From the NCBI GenBank assembly GCA_031772625.1, contig CM062807.1, positions 1,153,427,007 to 1,153,491,006 on the forward strand: DNA of 64,000 bases, given 5' to 3'. The notes beneath the pieces were generated by a model. That model worked only from the letters and a program-made list of their open reading frames with translations, had not been told where the DNA came from and made no database searches. Shown here in pieces: positions 24,137 to 38,178 of this stretch. Source of the DNA: Pinus tabuliformis (lineage: Eukaryota; Streptophyta; Pinopsida; Pinales; Pinaceae). Each line of letters opens with the position of its first letter. Position 1 is the stretch's first letter. Both the position numbers and the translations under genes were made by a program.

Positions 24137-25487
24137 TCAAATTCTGCCTTGTGCCTCTGCTTCTACCTCTGCTGCCTGAAGTAAAACATTGATGTTCATT
24201 TGGGCTTCATACTTCATCTTCAAAATTTGATACTTGGTTTTAATTGCCTTCTTTTGCTTGTAAATTTTATAGGCCTTACTACAGATTTTCATTTTATAGG
24301 CTGTGAGTTTTTTAACCTTCTTTTTCAAATTTTCATTCTCATCTTGAAACTTCTTGCTTTGTATCTTAAGTGTTCCATTTTCTCTTTTCGCCACTCTTTC
24401 CAAGACTTTTGATTCCATAAGCCGTTGATGTAATTTCTCAACTTTCCTTTCTAGTTTTATTTTTTGTTTACCTGAGAACTTCTATTCTTGTTGTTCATTT
24501 TCCTTGTTTTACTTTCCAATCCTTGTATGTAATCATACTGGGGATGTTGTAGAATGTCATCTTCCTCCACCGTTTTCCCTTTTTGACCAAACTTGGTCTT
24601 TCTGGACTTCCTTGTGTAAGTGGTAAAATTTTTATCTTGTTCAGCTCTCTCAGCTTCCCCTCTTACCATTCTTCTTGTTCTTATACTACTGCTGGATGGA
24701 ACAGAGTTACTCTTTCTATACCCTGAAAAGTTTTCCTCTATAACATCTACATCAATCACTAGTTCTGCATGTTGTTGCCCTTCCTTTGAATTATGTTGTT
24801 CTTCTTGTGAATTTTGCTACTTTGCTTGCTCCTCATATGTCATAAACTCATTAGTTACCAAGAAATTCTTCCAGGTCACACTTATCTTTTGCAGTTCAAA
24901 TTCAATCAAGATTTTTACCAAACCAAAATGGTATAGACTCCTATTATTCTTTTTTCTTTGTTTCTGTATGGTCTTAGACATTTTTGTTAAGCTCTGCAAA
25001 AGAAAATAAGGCAAGCTTTTACTGCAGTCTCCTCTCAAATGCATTAACAATTTGATATGGTAAAGAAATATAACGTTGTGTCTTCCCTCACAGGTTATAA
25101 ATTTTTGAATGACATAGACTACTTCATCTCATGGAAGAATGAGCCAACTCCTAGGAATCCCTGATTTCCAATCAACTGATAATACCCTTGCCCTGGATAT
25201 GAAATGTGTCCATGTTTTTTCCTTGAACTGCTTCATTTTAAAATACTTCTCTCCTTTTGGGCTTATGCCTATTGCTTGAGCAATTATGTCCTCTGAGACC
25301 CTAAATGACAAGTTTTCTACGATGGCCCTCTCTCTAGTGAATGAGGATGCAAATTCTTTTGTTGTTAGCTCATTGTGGCCATTAAATTTTTCTAGGAATG
25401 TTAGCCATTGTTTTGCCCTAAAAATATCTATGCAGTCCTTATGGATTTTGGAAGGTCAAATTGCTCTGGCTCTATTCTGTTTGCCAT
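24137..25487 (-). pseudogene. Extra ORF downstream of pol, gypsy copy 2
   Basis: Homologous to 14534-15885 and starting at 25487. A one-base loss after EQFD shifts the frame. The frame reopens from 25311 and carries the same TGA as copy 1 (LILP-stop-DEVVY, about 25126), plus a private TAG near 24814 and a frameshift into the lysine-rich tail (24418-24137). Confidence 0.7.
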
Positions 25488-25509
25488 GAGAGATTTTTTT
25501 TTTTTTGTT

Positions 25510-27503
25510 ACCTCTGGTTACCCTGTGCTGTAAGAAGAATTTACGGCTGTAAGGGAAGAGAAATTACTATGTTTTTCTTATGCTATAAAAAAAACAATTA
25601 CCATAATTGTGATAGGAAATCTACCTGAGCCTAAGTGTTATGCGTATCTTTTGTTTAGTGGAGGACGCTGCCAATTGAATCGAAATACCCTTCAACTAGT
25701 TCTGTAGAGTCTCCCCTGTGTCGTGGCCCTTTTATTCGTATGTTGACAGTGTTATTTTCAACATACTCGTAACACTATACCCTTATGTATCTCAGAGAGG
25801 ATTGCTTTATAACCTTCAGAATGGCAAATAACTCTCATTCACAACGTTTTCTACAGGTCTAGACTTCTACCTATACTCCGTGATGAATACAATACTTACT
25901 TCCCCTTTTTATCACAGTGGTTTCATTCTCACTTCCTTCATTCATTACATGTTTATGCAATGAACCCTCAGTCTCTTCATGCAGCATACGCTTCACTGAT
26001 AATCCCTTCAATGCCTTACACAAGGATTTTTAATGATGGCCTACGGAGTCTTGGTAGCGGTCTTTGAATGATAAAATTGGGTATACGGACCATTATGATA
26101 CCTTCAGATCACAAGAGCATCAGGTCATGATGATTTTGCTGAACTAGCCGTTAATCCTTACTTATGATCACATACCCTTTTGTCTATCAATTATGTTTTA
26201 TTTTCTAGATTTAAAATTTTTTAGGTTGAAAACCATAAAAATTTATAAATCCTTCGTATTTGTGGCCTGATCCCTTCTTCAAAATTTGGTTCTGTGGCTT
26301 ACAAATTGATAAATCCTTTGTATTCGTGACCTGATCCCTTCTTCAAAATTTGGTTCTGTGGCTTACAAATTGATACTTCTAATCTACAGTTGGTGACTTC
26401 AATGGTTCTTAAGTATGCATGCTTAGTTTTGGTAGATCTGTTGGTACTTATGACTATAGGTTGATTAGAAATGTATGTACAGGATCAAAAGGTAGGTTTT
26501 AAGGATCAGACTTTTAGGAATATATACAAGGTAGAAGATAGGACTAATGTTCAGAAATAGGAAATAGGTTATAGTTATAGGATATAGGTAGAAGAGTAGG
26601 ACTGACTCCTAGAGGATATAAGAATGAATGATATAGGAAAAAATGGGTATTTGGAAACTAAAATCAATAATTATCATAAATCACTGTCTAAAAGTTGAAA
26701 TTAATAAAAGAAATTTAAAATATTAAAATGACAATTCTTACAGCACACTGATATCTCTTTGTTTGGGAGCTGGCTTTTGTCGTTTGATATGCTCAGGCAA
26801 AATGTGATGGTGTCCATTTCTCTCTTAAATGTAGTCTCTTTCTTCTTAGGTGCAGTCCAGTCTTCTTCTTTGCAATCTTCTTCTTCTTGGGTGCAGTCTT
26901 CTTCTTTGTTGATGCAATCTTCCTCTGAACAGATCCCATTCTGATAATGTGCATAGAACAGGTCCCTTTCTGAGAAATTATGTATATCAGGTCCTTTTTT
27001 GAGAAATTATATATAACAGGGCCCTTTCTGAGATATGCTCTGAGTTTAAAATCAAATCCCTTTGAAGAAAAATACTGAACAACAATCATTTTTTTAAAGA
27101 ATCCATTAGAAAATGTAAAGACAGATCTCTTCCTTTGCTGGAGTTGAAATTAGGGAGATGAAAAAGCATGAACAGGTTCAGACTTTCTTCCCCCCTACTG
27201 ATTGTTTGACTTGTCCTCAAGTCATGGTTATTGCAGAGTACTTTTATTTCGAAATTCAAATAATGAAAAAGAATTCTTACAAGCCAATTGCTTGGTTTTC
27301 TCATAAGAATTCATGTTTAGAGTATGCCATATCTGGTTTTCATATCTAAACATTATTATGGTTTTTTTTTTTTTTTTTTTTTAGTTTTCATTTTTGTTTT
27401 TTTTTTTATTGTTTTCATTTTTATTTTTATTTTAAGATAGAAAATTAAATGCTTAAGGCTTTGATATTACAACTGACTGTTGTACTATTTGTACCTCATT
27501 TTG
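25510..27503. other. Noncoding spacer between pol and the extra ORF, copy 2
   Basis: Homologous to 15960-17954, with the same duplication of about 63 bp (26246-26375). It has one fewer unit of the 32-bp GGTCCCTTTCTGAGAAATTA repeat (about 26958-27035). A poly-T tract is at 27363-27382. Confidence 0.7.
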
Positions 27504-30140
27504 CTATGATACTGTCTCGCTGAAATCTTCTTTATTGACAGGCTTATGATAGATCTTTAGCCTGTGCCCGTTCACTAGAAATGTTCGTTCCTCTTGATCA
27601 ATGGTTGTGAGCTTGACTGATCCATTCTCAAAGACTTCTATGATTTCATAAGGCCCCATCCAGTGGGTTGTAAATTTGGCTTTATAGTCTTTGAACTTTG
27701 AGTCAAAGAGTAATGCCCAATCGCCAACTTGAAACTCCTTTTTAATTAACTTATCATGCCATTGCCTCCTCTGTTGTTGTATCATTTTTATCCTTTCCAC
27801 TACTTGCAGTCTCCTTTCATCTAGCTGATTCAATTGCATGATTCGTTCTTTTTGTGATTCAAAGAGATCTATTCCTAGGTCTGCTGCCAATTTGTATGTA
27901 GGTATTTGAAATTCTATTGGTAGCATGACTTCCTTACCATACACTAGCTGATAAGGTGTAAACCCTGTTGTGTTTTTCCAAGTAATTCTATATGCCCAGA
28001 GTGCTTCATTGAGCTTGTCTGCCCAATCCTTTCTGTTTGTTGCCACTGTTTTTGTCATAATCCCCTCTAGTGTCTTGTTTGTAGATTCCACTTGGCCATT
28101 GGCCTGCAGATGGTAGGGTGTACTCCTTCTATGCTTGATTTTGTACTTGTCTGTGATTTCTTGAACTAGCTTAGAAGTAAATTGAGTCCCTTGGTCAATT
28201 ACTATCTCTCTGGGCACTCTATATCTATGAAAATTTTCTTCAAAGAGGAAGTTGAATACTGTTTGTTTTGTTGCTCTGACAAGTGCCTTTGCTTCAACCC
28301 ATTTGGTCACATAATCGGTACATACAAGAATGTATTTCTTGCCTTTGGATGGTGGATTGATGGGTCCAACAAAGTCTAGAGCCCATTTTTCAAATGGTTC
28401 TAGATGGACTTGTGGCTGTAGTGGCATCTCATCGGAGGTGGTTGGTCTGCCCATGCGTTGGCAGCTGTCACAACTTCTTACATACTTTTTTGAATCTTTG
28501 AAAATTGATGGCCAATAGTAGCCAAGGCTAAGAATTTTGTGTGTTGTCCTCTTTGCTGCAAAATGGCCACCACAAGGTTGATCATGGCATGATGTTAGTA
28601 TGTCAATAATTTCATCCTCTCTAATGCATCTTCTAATAATCATATCATAACCAGTATAAAACAAGTCATCGTTAACCCATGAATATCTTGCACTTTGTTT
28701 GATGAGTCTTTTCTTCTCCTTTGAACTGAATGATGGAGGTACTTTTCCTGTGGACAAGTAATTAGCTAAGTCAGCATACCATGGTGTTAATACTGAAATT
28801 GCAAACAAGTGTTCATCAGGAAATGAATCTTCAACTTGGACAACTTCACCTGGATTTTGTAATCTAGAGAAGTAGTCGGCTACCTGGTTTTCTTTCCCTG
28901 GTCTATCCAGTATGGTGATATTAAATTCCTGCAATAAGAGTAACCATCTGGTGATCCTGCCATTAGTAATAGGTTTATTCATTAAATATTTAATGGCGGA
29001 GTGGTCAGTATGAACAAGGACTTCATATCCGGTTATGTAGTGGTGAAATTTGTTCACTGCATGTATAATTGCAAGCATTTCCTTTTCCGTTACTGTGTAG
29101 TTGAGTTCAGTAGGCATCAAATTTTTACTGATAAAGTAAATGGCATATGTTAAAGCATCTTCTTTTTGCCCTAATAAAGCCCCTACTATTGTGTCGGATG
29201 CATCAGTTGAGATGTGAAATGGTAAAGTCCAATTGGGTCCGCTCAAAATTGGTGTAGTGCCTAGTTTCTCTTTAAGTTTCTCAAATGCTTTTTGACAAGC
29301 CTCATTCCAACTGAAAGGTACATCCTCTGCAAAAAGCTTAAATAAAAGCAAGGCTATCCTACTAAAGTTTTCAATAAATCTCCTATAGTAGCTTGCATAA
29401 CCAAGAAAGCTTCTTACATCTTTTTGATTGATTGGAATTGGCAATTTGACAATAATTTCTATTTTGGTTTGATCTCCCTTGATTCCCTTAGGTGAAATAT
29501 GATGTCCTAAGACTATTCCCTCATTCATCATCATATAACATTTTTCATTGCTTAAAGACAAGTTGGTTTCTATACATCGTTGTAAAACTTTCTCAAGCTT
29601 TTGCAAAGAATTGTCAAAGGAATCACCATATACTGAAAAATCATACATATATACCTCAACACGTTCGTGGACTAGATCAACAAAAATTGCTAATACTGCT
29701 CTCTAAAATGTTGCTGGTGCATTGCACAAGCCGAATGGTAGCATGTTGTAAGCATATGTGCCCCAGGGATAGGTAAATGTTGTTTTGTCTTGGTCTTCTG
29801 AGGCTATGCTTATCTGATTGTATCCACTAAAACCATCGAGAAAGGAATATGACATTTTTCCAGCTAACGTATCCAAAACTTGGTCAATGAATGGCAGTGG
29901 AAAATAGTCTTTAAGGGTGGCTTTATTCAGTTCTCTATAGTCAACACAAACTCGCCACTTACCATTTTTCTTAGGGACTATTACTAGTGGAGATACCCAT
30001 TGGCTGTCGGAAATGGGGTAAATGAACTTTACTTTTAGTAGCTTTTGCAATTCATCCCTTACAATCTCTTTGAGCATGGGGTTCATCAGTCTCTGTGGCT
30101 GCCTCACTGGTTCTGTACAATTGTCCCTCGTCCACGCTGT
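27504..30140 (-). pseudogene. Gypsy pol (RT-RNase H-integrase), copy 2
   Basis: RT starts near 30140 (TRDNCTEPVRQPQRLMNPML). A single TAG at 29703-29705 replaces the Gln of APATFQRA. Beyond it one frame of 714 residues stays open to 27504. The RT catalytic box is YMYD instead of YMDD (codon 29643-29645), which removes an essential metal-binding Asp. RNase H (TDASDTIVGALLG, EKEMLAIIHAV, HTDHSAIKYL), the integrase zinc finger (HDQPCGGHFAAKRT, CDSCQRMGRP), the D-D-E core (DFVGPI, VIDQGTQF, QVESTNK) and a C-terminal WMGPYEIIEVFENGSVKL region are all readable. It is better kept than copy 1. Confidence 0.92.
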
Positions 30141-32034
30141 AAGCTGGTCTATGTATTCGGTTGTTTGGGTTAGCTATGGGTTGAGCTGGTAGTTTTGTGG
30201 GTCTAGGAGGTTGGTTGGATGGTAGTTGCAGCTGTGGTGAGTTTATTTGTGGAGGAGCAGGTAAAGTTTGTTGAGGATTCTGAAGTTGATAAGCAACTAG
30301 TTGCTGAGGGTATTGTTGTGGATAAGGCTGAGAATATTGTGGCTGATTGTGTTGAGGATATGGCTGAGCAAATGGTTGTTGATATTGTTGAGGTTGTTGT
30401 TGAGTAAACTGTTGAGGATAAGAATATCATTTCCATCCTTGTTGTGGATAAGTTTGTTGTTGTTGATTAAACCAATTTTTCCAAGGCATAGGAACATTCC
30501 AAGAATTTTGAACAGGCATGTTATAATTCGTTGAATTTGGATTTTGATACATACCTGGAGGTCTTGGCTGCCATGGCCTTCTAGCTCCCTTGAAATACAT
30601 GTTCTCCATTTCTGCATTGGCTTCCAAATTGTAATTTTGCAAAATTTTCATCTTTGTGCAATCCTTAGTGTCATGATTTTCTGTACAAAACCCACAAATC
30701 TGCACACTATTTAAAGGACATTCTTTCACAGCATGTTTTTGTTTGCATTTGGGACAAAATATAGATAACTCTTGTTCTTGTTCATTTTGTTGTTTCTTTG
30801 CTTTTAAAGTGTTTATTTGATTCCCCAAAGTACTTAGAAGATCTGTTTTGAAATCTTCAAATAAATTGCCTAGTTCAGCTCTAGTAATATTTCCTGTGGC
30901 AGATTTTGTGATTTTTCATGTCATAGCTTTTTTTCCATTTCTTGCCCTACTTCTAGAGTACTTTTGACACAAATCAACAATCTCCTCAAAAGGTAAATTG
31001 GAAATATCCCCTTTAGCCATGAGATTGAGGTCATCTAAATACTCATCTTGGATGCCTTTAAGAAATATTGTCCGAATAAGATCAACAGACATGGTTCTAT
31101 GTTTTGATTTTTGTAGATTATATGAGAATCTTTCCAAGTATTCCTCTAAGGTCTCATCTTCTTGTTGATCCATTCTAAAGATGTCATCCTTAGAATATTT
31201 TGATCGACAGTAAGGTTAATACTTCTTCAAAAAGATTTTTCTCATGTCATCCCAATCAGTGACTGAATGTTCACCTAATCCCATGAACCACCTAAGTGCT
31301 GCTGCTTTTAATGTAGCAAGAAAAAGTCTAAGTTTATGTGCATCATCGGTATATCCATAGGTTCGGTATATTATGTCAAATTCGAACAAAAATGAATCAG
31401 GGTATTCTAATTCCACACCATAAAAGTTTGGTAATACAGATGGCGGTATATTTTTCATTTTAATCTCCTCATCCATATACTGTCCTCTGTCTTGAATTGG
31501 AAATTTAAATGTGGATTCCTTTGCCTCTGGTGGATTTGGATTTTGATCTCCTCCAAACAAAGTATCATTTCCTTGTTTTTCTTCATTTTCTCTTTTTCTT
31601 CTCCTTTCTTCCATTTGTCTTTCGTACTCTCTTAATTGTTCTATAGTAGGTCCTTTGGATCCTCTATCTTCAGCCATTGTGATTTGTGATTTGTCTAAGG
31701 TTTCTATCTCTTCCTCTTGTTTTAGTTCTTGAGGGAAAATTTGTTCAAAGATAGGCTGTTGAATTCTTGTACTACTATCTTTTGATTTTCCTACTGTAGA
31801 AGTCTCAGGTATATTTCTTTTCTTGGCCTCATGAGCTAGTAGGATTTGTCTTTCAATAAGAGTAAGTCTTTGGCCTGTTCTTTGTTTTTCCTCAAGTTTT
31901 TCCACAGTAACTTTTCTAGTTGGTGTTATGTACTCAATCTTTTCTAATGGTTATGCTCCTAATGGTGGGTTAGTTGTTGGTTTGGGGGGGGCGGCGTTTG
32001 CGAATCTTCCTTTCTCATCCCTGAATCTAGACAT
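30140..32034 (-). pseudogene. Gypsy gag, copy 2
   Basis: It starts at 32034 (MSRFRDEKGRF), with a stop before PLEKIEYITP. The main frames are 31905-31216, 31173-30916 and 30828-30427, carrying the same capsid and zinc motifs as copy 1 (CPKCKQKHAVKEC, CGFCTENHDTKDC) and the Gln/Pro-rich tail. As in copy 1, this tail runs into the RT start with no protease between. Confidence 0.88.
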
Positions 32035-32118
32035 AAATAATCATGACTAAAAATTAAATTTAAATATATGTTTGTGTTGTTTTGTTGATTTTAAGTGTTT
32101 TTTTTTTTTTTTTTAGTT

Positions 32119-32141
32119 GCACCTCCTCAACAACGGCGCCA
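32119..32141 (-). promoter_or_regulatory. Primer-binding site, gypsy copy 2 (tRNA-Asp type)
   Basis: The minus strand reads TGGCGCCGTTGTTGAGGAGG, with the full TGGCGCCGTTG core, three bases from LTR3. Confidence 0.85.
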
Positions 32142-33084
32142 AAATGTTTGGTCTTTACTTACTAAGGTAAGTTAAACTCTTAATTCCTTTATCAACCCGG
32201 AAAGTACACTTAGAGGTGCTCATCTAAAGTATATAGATCTAGAAGGATCTAAGGTTCTAATGATAGCCTAGTAAAATGAATCAACAATGCTCTTCTTACA
32301 AGAGGTCCTTCCTTGTTTTTTCAATTACTTAAGCCTCAATTTTAGATGAAAACTAACCTAGTGAAGTTCTGATTGCCTAGATAACAAAACAGAGTATTAA
32401 TGACTAATTAAAATCCTATCATTCTCTTACAAGAATATTGTTCAATAGAACCTTTCCCAATCATAACAATCCAAAGTAATTTCAACAACTAACTAAATCA
32501 AATAGTGAATAAGATAAGTAATGTTGCAAACCAATAATAGTTGAATCTTTTTACAAGAATCACTTATCAAACTGCAAATTGAATTTAACAATTACAAATT
32601 TGAATCACTTGGAAATCAAACCATGAACCGTCTTTAAAGTCAAAGCCAATAAACAAATATGGAAATTGTATGACAACAAGCATATATATCAATTTTCAAG
32701 ATCAAAATTGGTTGAATCCTTTTACAAGGTTCTTTTCACAATGAATGCAAATCCTTTTCAATTGATAACTTTAATAACATAACCTTTCCTACAACACATA
32801 AAATAACTTCTGACTTTCAAATCCAAATATGAAACTAGTAGAGAAAACTTGAAAACATAGTGTACCAACGTAGTGATGAGGGTCTTTCAACACTTCACAA
32901 GCACACTATAAAACGATTCAGAAGAGTGTAACTATTGGATCTGAAGGCATAAGCTTGATAATGAAGTCTATATTAAGTTTGGAATCAACAGCGCATAAAC
33001 TGTACTTTTATGTGTTCAAAATCTGGCAACTAAACATAGTTTTTCCTCCTAGGCTATTTATCACAAATCCCATAACAAAAGAAG

Positions 33085-33102
33085 CTATTTCTGCTCCATA
33101 TT
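33085..33102. repeat. LINE target-site duplication, left (18 bp)
   Basis: CTATTTCTGCTCCATATT, repeated without mismatch at 39182-39199. LTR2 has the sequence once at the same place. Confidence 0.95.
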
Positions 33103-33629
33103 TTTTTTTGACAAATTCAGTTGCTATTATAAATCTGAAAAAAAGAGGGAGACTGAGCTCCTGAAAAACATGCTGAGGTGCCAAGAAGAGCTAGGGGAGA
33201 AGGAGTTACAGCTTAAACAAAATTCCTCCTTAATCCTGCCTTTTGGGCTTCTAAAAACCAAAGACCAAAGGTAAATCCTAACAAACTGCAGTAGTAAATA
33301 ACAACATTTACAAAGCATATCAATCTATATTACTGTGGCTAATGTGTCGAGCAGTGGACTCTTTAGGTTTTTCGTCGGTGCCGACTTGCTTCAAGCTTGA
33401 CGAACTTGTTGGAGCTGCGTTTTTCTTTTCTGCTGTTCCTTTTATGTTGTTTATTCAGGAAAAAGGAACAGCAGAAACCAAAGGTATAATGGATGAGCTA
33501 AGATGTTGTTCGTATCCAGGAGGTCTCTTCATTATGGTATATGCTGAAATGACTCCACACCATTGCAGATAAGGCAGCCCAGTGATTTGGCACAAGCTTT
33601 GTTGGCTTGACTGACAACAATTTTATTGA

Positions 33630-36600
33630 GCGATCACAAAACATGATAGTAGTGCACATCTTTCATGGTGTGTCCTAAAATTTGGCACTGTCTGATAATC
33701 TGCTGAAGGAGAGCATTGGGAAGATCCCTGTTCTGAACCATTGCACTGACGACTATCGCCGAGTCTCCCAAAATCGTGACTGTGTCTATACCAAGCTTCC
33801 CAAGTTGGATAAGACCTTGGTAAAGGGCCAGGGCTTCTGCTCTGTTATTGGAAGTATGGCCAAGACCCCACTCGTATGAGTGTATGGTATCCCCATTAGC
33901 ATTAAAAATCACTCCTCCCGCCCTTGGTACCCCGGGATTTGACTTTGAGGCCCCATCGAAACAAAGATAATGCCTATTGCTGTTTTTGAGCCAACCTACT
34001 AATTCTTCCTCTGTTAGCTTGATCTTCCAGTTAGGGGAAACATTGTTTTTTCTGTTGCTAGCAACGTTGCCCTTCTGATTGCTGGTGTTTTGGTCTAACA
34101 GGTGTCCAATGAAAATGCGTTCTTCTATGTTGAGTTCACTAACATTTATACTTATCGGATTCTTAATTGAGATGATCTCAAGAGCGAGACTCCTTGCCTT
34201 GGTGCAAAGGCTTCTAACAGTCGAGTCCTTATCCTTAAAAACCTTCTGATTTCGTGCCAGCCAAATATTCCATAGCATATTGTGGAGAAGAATGTCCCAG
34301 AATCTCTTCACTGTGTTATTTTTCCTGTGCTGCCAGGGGTAGTTTTTTTTCCATTTGTAAAGAATTTCTCCTATGGTGTTTTGGGTGTTCCATGGGATTT
34401 GATTGTTATGAGACAAGTTCCTCCAACAGTTGATGGCAAAAGGGCATTCAATAAAGAGATGATGCATTGATTCTTCAGCAACTAAGCAGTTAGGACAACG
34501 AGAGGGGCCATTAATTTCTCTCTTTTGCAAATTTTCAGCCGTGAGGACTTTCCCTTTGAGGAGGGTCTAGAGAAAAAACTTGATATTTGGAATTGCCTCG
34601 AATTTCCAAACCACCTTCCAGTGGTGCCAACTTGGCATGGGGTAGCTGATGTTGCAAATATAATGGTGAGCAGCTTGGATGGTGTAAGAGGATTCAGATG
34701 GATCCCAACGAAACCCATCAAGATCGTTCTTTTTGACAGGGGCTCTACTGTGCAAATGGGATTTAAGGATAGAAAGACTTGCGTTAAGACTGTTGGGAAT
34801 GGCTGGGAAGGCCCAACCTGACCAAAGAAGGGTGTGAGGATCCCATTGGGAGATCTGGTCCAGGTAATGAATGCCTGTTCTTTCAAAAAAAGAAAGGATA
34901 GGGTGGACTCCCCCATGTCTGTTTATTGGCTGCTGACCCATGATTCTGTCTGCTCCAATATTGATGCTTGCACCTCCCTTGGGGATTTTTGAAGTATTTT
35001 GAGCGATTAGTGGAATTGCTCTCTTGCATAATCACCAAATTTTGGAGGATTCTCTATTGGGAATATCTCGATCAAGAAGCTGCTGTCTAGGAAAATTGAG
35101 GTATTTAATTTCCAGAACTTTTTTCCACCAAGCTGGGAGTCCAGTAATGAGTCTCCAGACAATTTTGCCTCCAAAGGCTAAATTGAGAAATTTAGGAGAT
35201 CTAATTCCAAGACCTCCTCGGTCTTGGGGCTGGATCACCTGCTTCCAATTAATCAAGTTGAATTTCTTTTTATCATTTTCCCCCCCCTGCCATAGGAATT
35301 GGCGAAGGACGATTTCCATTTTGTTGTGGAAGGAGGCCGGAGCTTGAAGAAGAGAAAAATGATATAGGGGGAGAGAAGATATACCTGACTTAAGAAGAGT
35401 GAGGTGACCAGCTGGGTTGAGCCAAATAGATCCCCACTACTGCACTTTTCTTTTCATTTTGTCGACTACTGTGTCCCAGACTTTTGCTCTCAAAGGTCCA
35501 GCACTTACAGGCATGCCCAAGTAAGAGAAGTGAGTCCAATCATACTTGCATGTGACTCCAAAGATGTTGGCGATATTGTGAAGCACTTGTACTGTTGTGT
35601 TCCAGCCATATATGCAACTTTTCAAATTATTTACCATTCCGCCAGAGTAGCTCATGTATTTGTCAAGCAGAGATTTGAAACGCTTGGCTATTGTGGTGGA
35701 GGCCCCTCCAATCAGCAGGGTGTCATCGACAAATTGTGAATGATTTATGTTCTTGACCCCATCCCCAAATTTTATTCTTGTGATTAAGCCAACTCTTCAG
35801 TTGAAGTCCAATGCTCTACTGAAGGATTCAGCCCCTCAGAATGAAGAGATAAGGTGAGAGGGGGAAACCTTTTCGGAGGCCTCTGGAGGATTGGAAAGCA
35901 TCTCTAGGTTTGCCATTTACAAGAGGGGAGATCCATGGCCCCAAAATGTAGGCTCTAATGAGATTGAGAAAGCGGTCATCAAATCCCATCTTCTTCAAAG
36001 CTTCCAAGAGGAAGGAGTGTCTCACTTTGTCAAATGCATTGGCCAGATCAAGCTTGAGGATAAACCCTTTCTCATTTCTAGTTTGACTCGAATGGATGGC
36101 TTCTTGCACAAGTAAAATGGAATCAGATATTTGTCTGTTGGCTAAGAATCCCCCTTGATTTTCGGAAATGAGAGAAGGGAGCAAAGGCTTTAGGCGGGTA
36201 GCAATGATTTTTGTCAAGATTTTATAGGAGGAGTTACAGAGTGATATGGGCTTGAAACGAGCAAAGGAAGATGGCCTGTTTTCTTTGGGGATGAGTGCTA
36301 AATGAGTAGCATTGGTATATCCTCCTATTTTGCCTTTTCGTTGGATCCAATTGAGCATTTTTATCAAGTAATTTTTAATAATTCCCCAGAATGCTCGATA
36401 AAAGAAAATGGGAAAGCCATCCGGTCCCGGGGATTTATCAGGTTGAAGAGTCCAGATTGATCTCCTGATTTCCTCCTCATCTATCTCCTTGCTTAAAATG
36501 TCATTCATTTCCCTGCTTATCCCTGTTGGGAGATGCTGCAATAAATCTGTATAATCCTCTGCTTCCTTTGTTTCAGTTAGCAGGTCCCGATAGTGATCTG

Positions 36601-37807
36601 TAGTAGCTCTTCGAATGGCTTCCTGAGTGCTTTGTCTATCACCTTCTGCATCTAGGATGGAGCTAACATTATTCCTTATCTTTCTGGTTGTCGTTTGCTT
36701 GTGAAAAAAAGCTGAGTTCTTGTCACCCCATTGTAACCATAATTGTCTCGACTTGAGCCTCCATTTTGTTTCCTCTTCTCTGTTAACTCGGTATAGCTGT
36801 AAGTAGAGTTCATTTTCCTGCTATTTGTTCTCTTAGGAAAGGCCATTTTCCTCTATTGCTCTTTGGATACTCTCCAGATTGTTCTTAATTTATTTTTTTA
36901 CCTTCTCTGGTTCTTGATACTTTGTTTTAACCCATTCTTTGATGGCTTGTTTTGTTTTTCGTAGTTTTGTTCCCCAAATGAAACCGGGAGAGCCTTCCAC
37001 GTGTTGGGTCCAAGTGCTGTATACAATTCTTGCAATTGTTGGTATATCATTCCAGAGAGAACTGTATCTGAATGGGATGGGCCCAAGTGGCCTATGATTT
37101 TCCAGCGTTAGAGTTATTGGGAAGTGGTCAGAGGCAGAGCACATTAGAATGTTAGCATATCTGACGGAGAAAGCAGAGAGAAGTGTAATATTGATGAGAA
37201 TTCTGTCCAACCGCTCCATGATGTTACCAACACCCATCCTGCGGTTTTTCCAGGTGTATCTACGGTTTTTTGGAGGGACATCCATAAGATCATGCTCCTG
37301 CATGATATTTTCCAACTGTATTCTATATGGATCAGGTGTAAAACTGCCTCCCCTTTTCTCATTGGCGTGGAGGATTAAATTAAAGTCACCTCCTAGAATA
37401 ATGTTAGTGTTCTCTTCTGCGTCCAGACTGTCTTTTAGATCATGCCAACAACTATCCTTATCTCTGCAGTGATTCGGCACATAGATGTTGTAGATGATAA
37501 TGGCTTGCTGATCTGCTTTATTTTCCAGAGTTGTTTTGATCCAGTGTTGATTTATTGTTTCTGAAATACAGTTCCATATACCTTGATTCCAAATTGTTGC
37601 TATTCCTCCTGAGGATCCTCTTGCCTCACTAATGCTTCCTCTATACTGTCTCTGTTGCTCAATGACTTTACTCATTTCTTTGTGGTTTTGTTTTGTTTCT
37701 TGTAACATAATAATTCCTGGCTTCTCAGAAATGATAAGATCCCTTAGGGCTGCTACCTTGGAGGGGTGCCCTAGTCCCCTGCTGTTCCATGAGAGGATTT
37801 TAATCAT
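33630..37807 (-). pseudogene. LINE ORF2: endonuclease, RT, zinc finger, RNase H
   Basis: The AP-type endonuclease (37807-36890) is intact as a frame: LSWNSRGLG, QETKQNHK (catalytic Glu), LGGDFNLIL (Asp/Asn) and SDHFPITL (His). RT (36541-35828 and beyond) has DKSPGPDGFPIFFYRAFWG, FKPISLCNSSYKI and LKLDLANAFDKV, with FVDDTLL at 35719-35736. A post-RT region (35319-35032) has IVLRQFLWQGG and DRGGLGIRSP. A zinc-binding region (CPNCLVAEESMHHLFIECPF, about 34490) leads to an RNase H (34000-33640): DGASKSNPGVPRAGG, NNRAEALAL and LGDSAIVV supply the D-E-D residues. Four or more frame breaks inactivate it. Confidence 0.93.
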
Positions 37808-38178
37808 TTCAGGTGAGAGGTGTGAGGAGTTGCTCTCCCTCCCTTGTCTTTGTTTGCTATGTCTTTGTCTATTGGTCCTTGAATATACGATTCAATGGGG
37901 TTCTGGAGCCCCAATGCTATGTCTTTTTGCGCATTTTCATCCCTATGCTATTTTGCAGACTTTCTTCTAGGCTTCTTTTGATTGTTTAGAATAGATCCAT
38001 GCTCCTTGGAATTGCTTCTGGTGATTTTGAGAGGGGGAGGATCAAACGGGAGGGAAGAGGAAATGACCTGGGGAAGGGGAGAAGAGGTAGGATCAGATTG
38101 AATCAAGGGAGGGGATTCCTCGGGAAGAGAGAGGATGTGAAAGGGATTGGAAGAGGGAGGAGAGGTAAGGGGACCTGG

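Noticed and set aside
35404-35739. + strand frame of 111 codons.
   Set aside because: Antisense to LINE RT (FVDDTLL region); no independent support.
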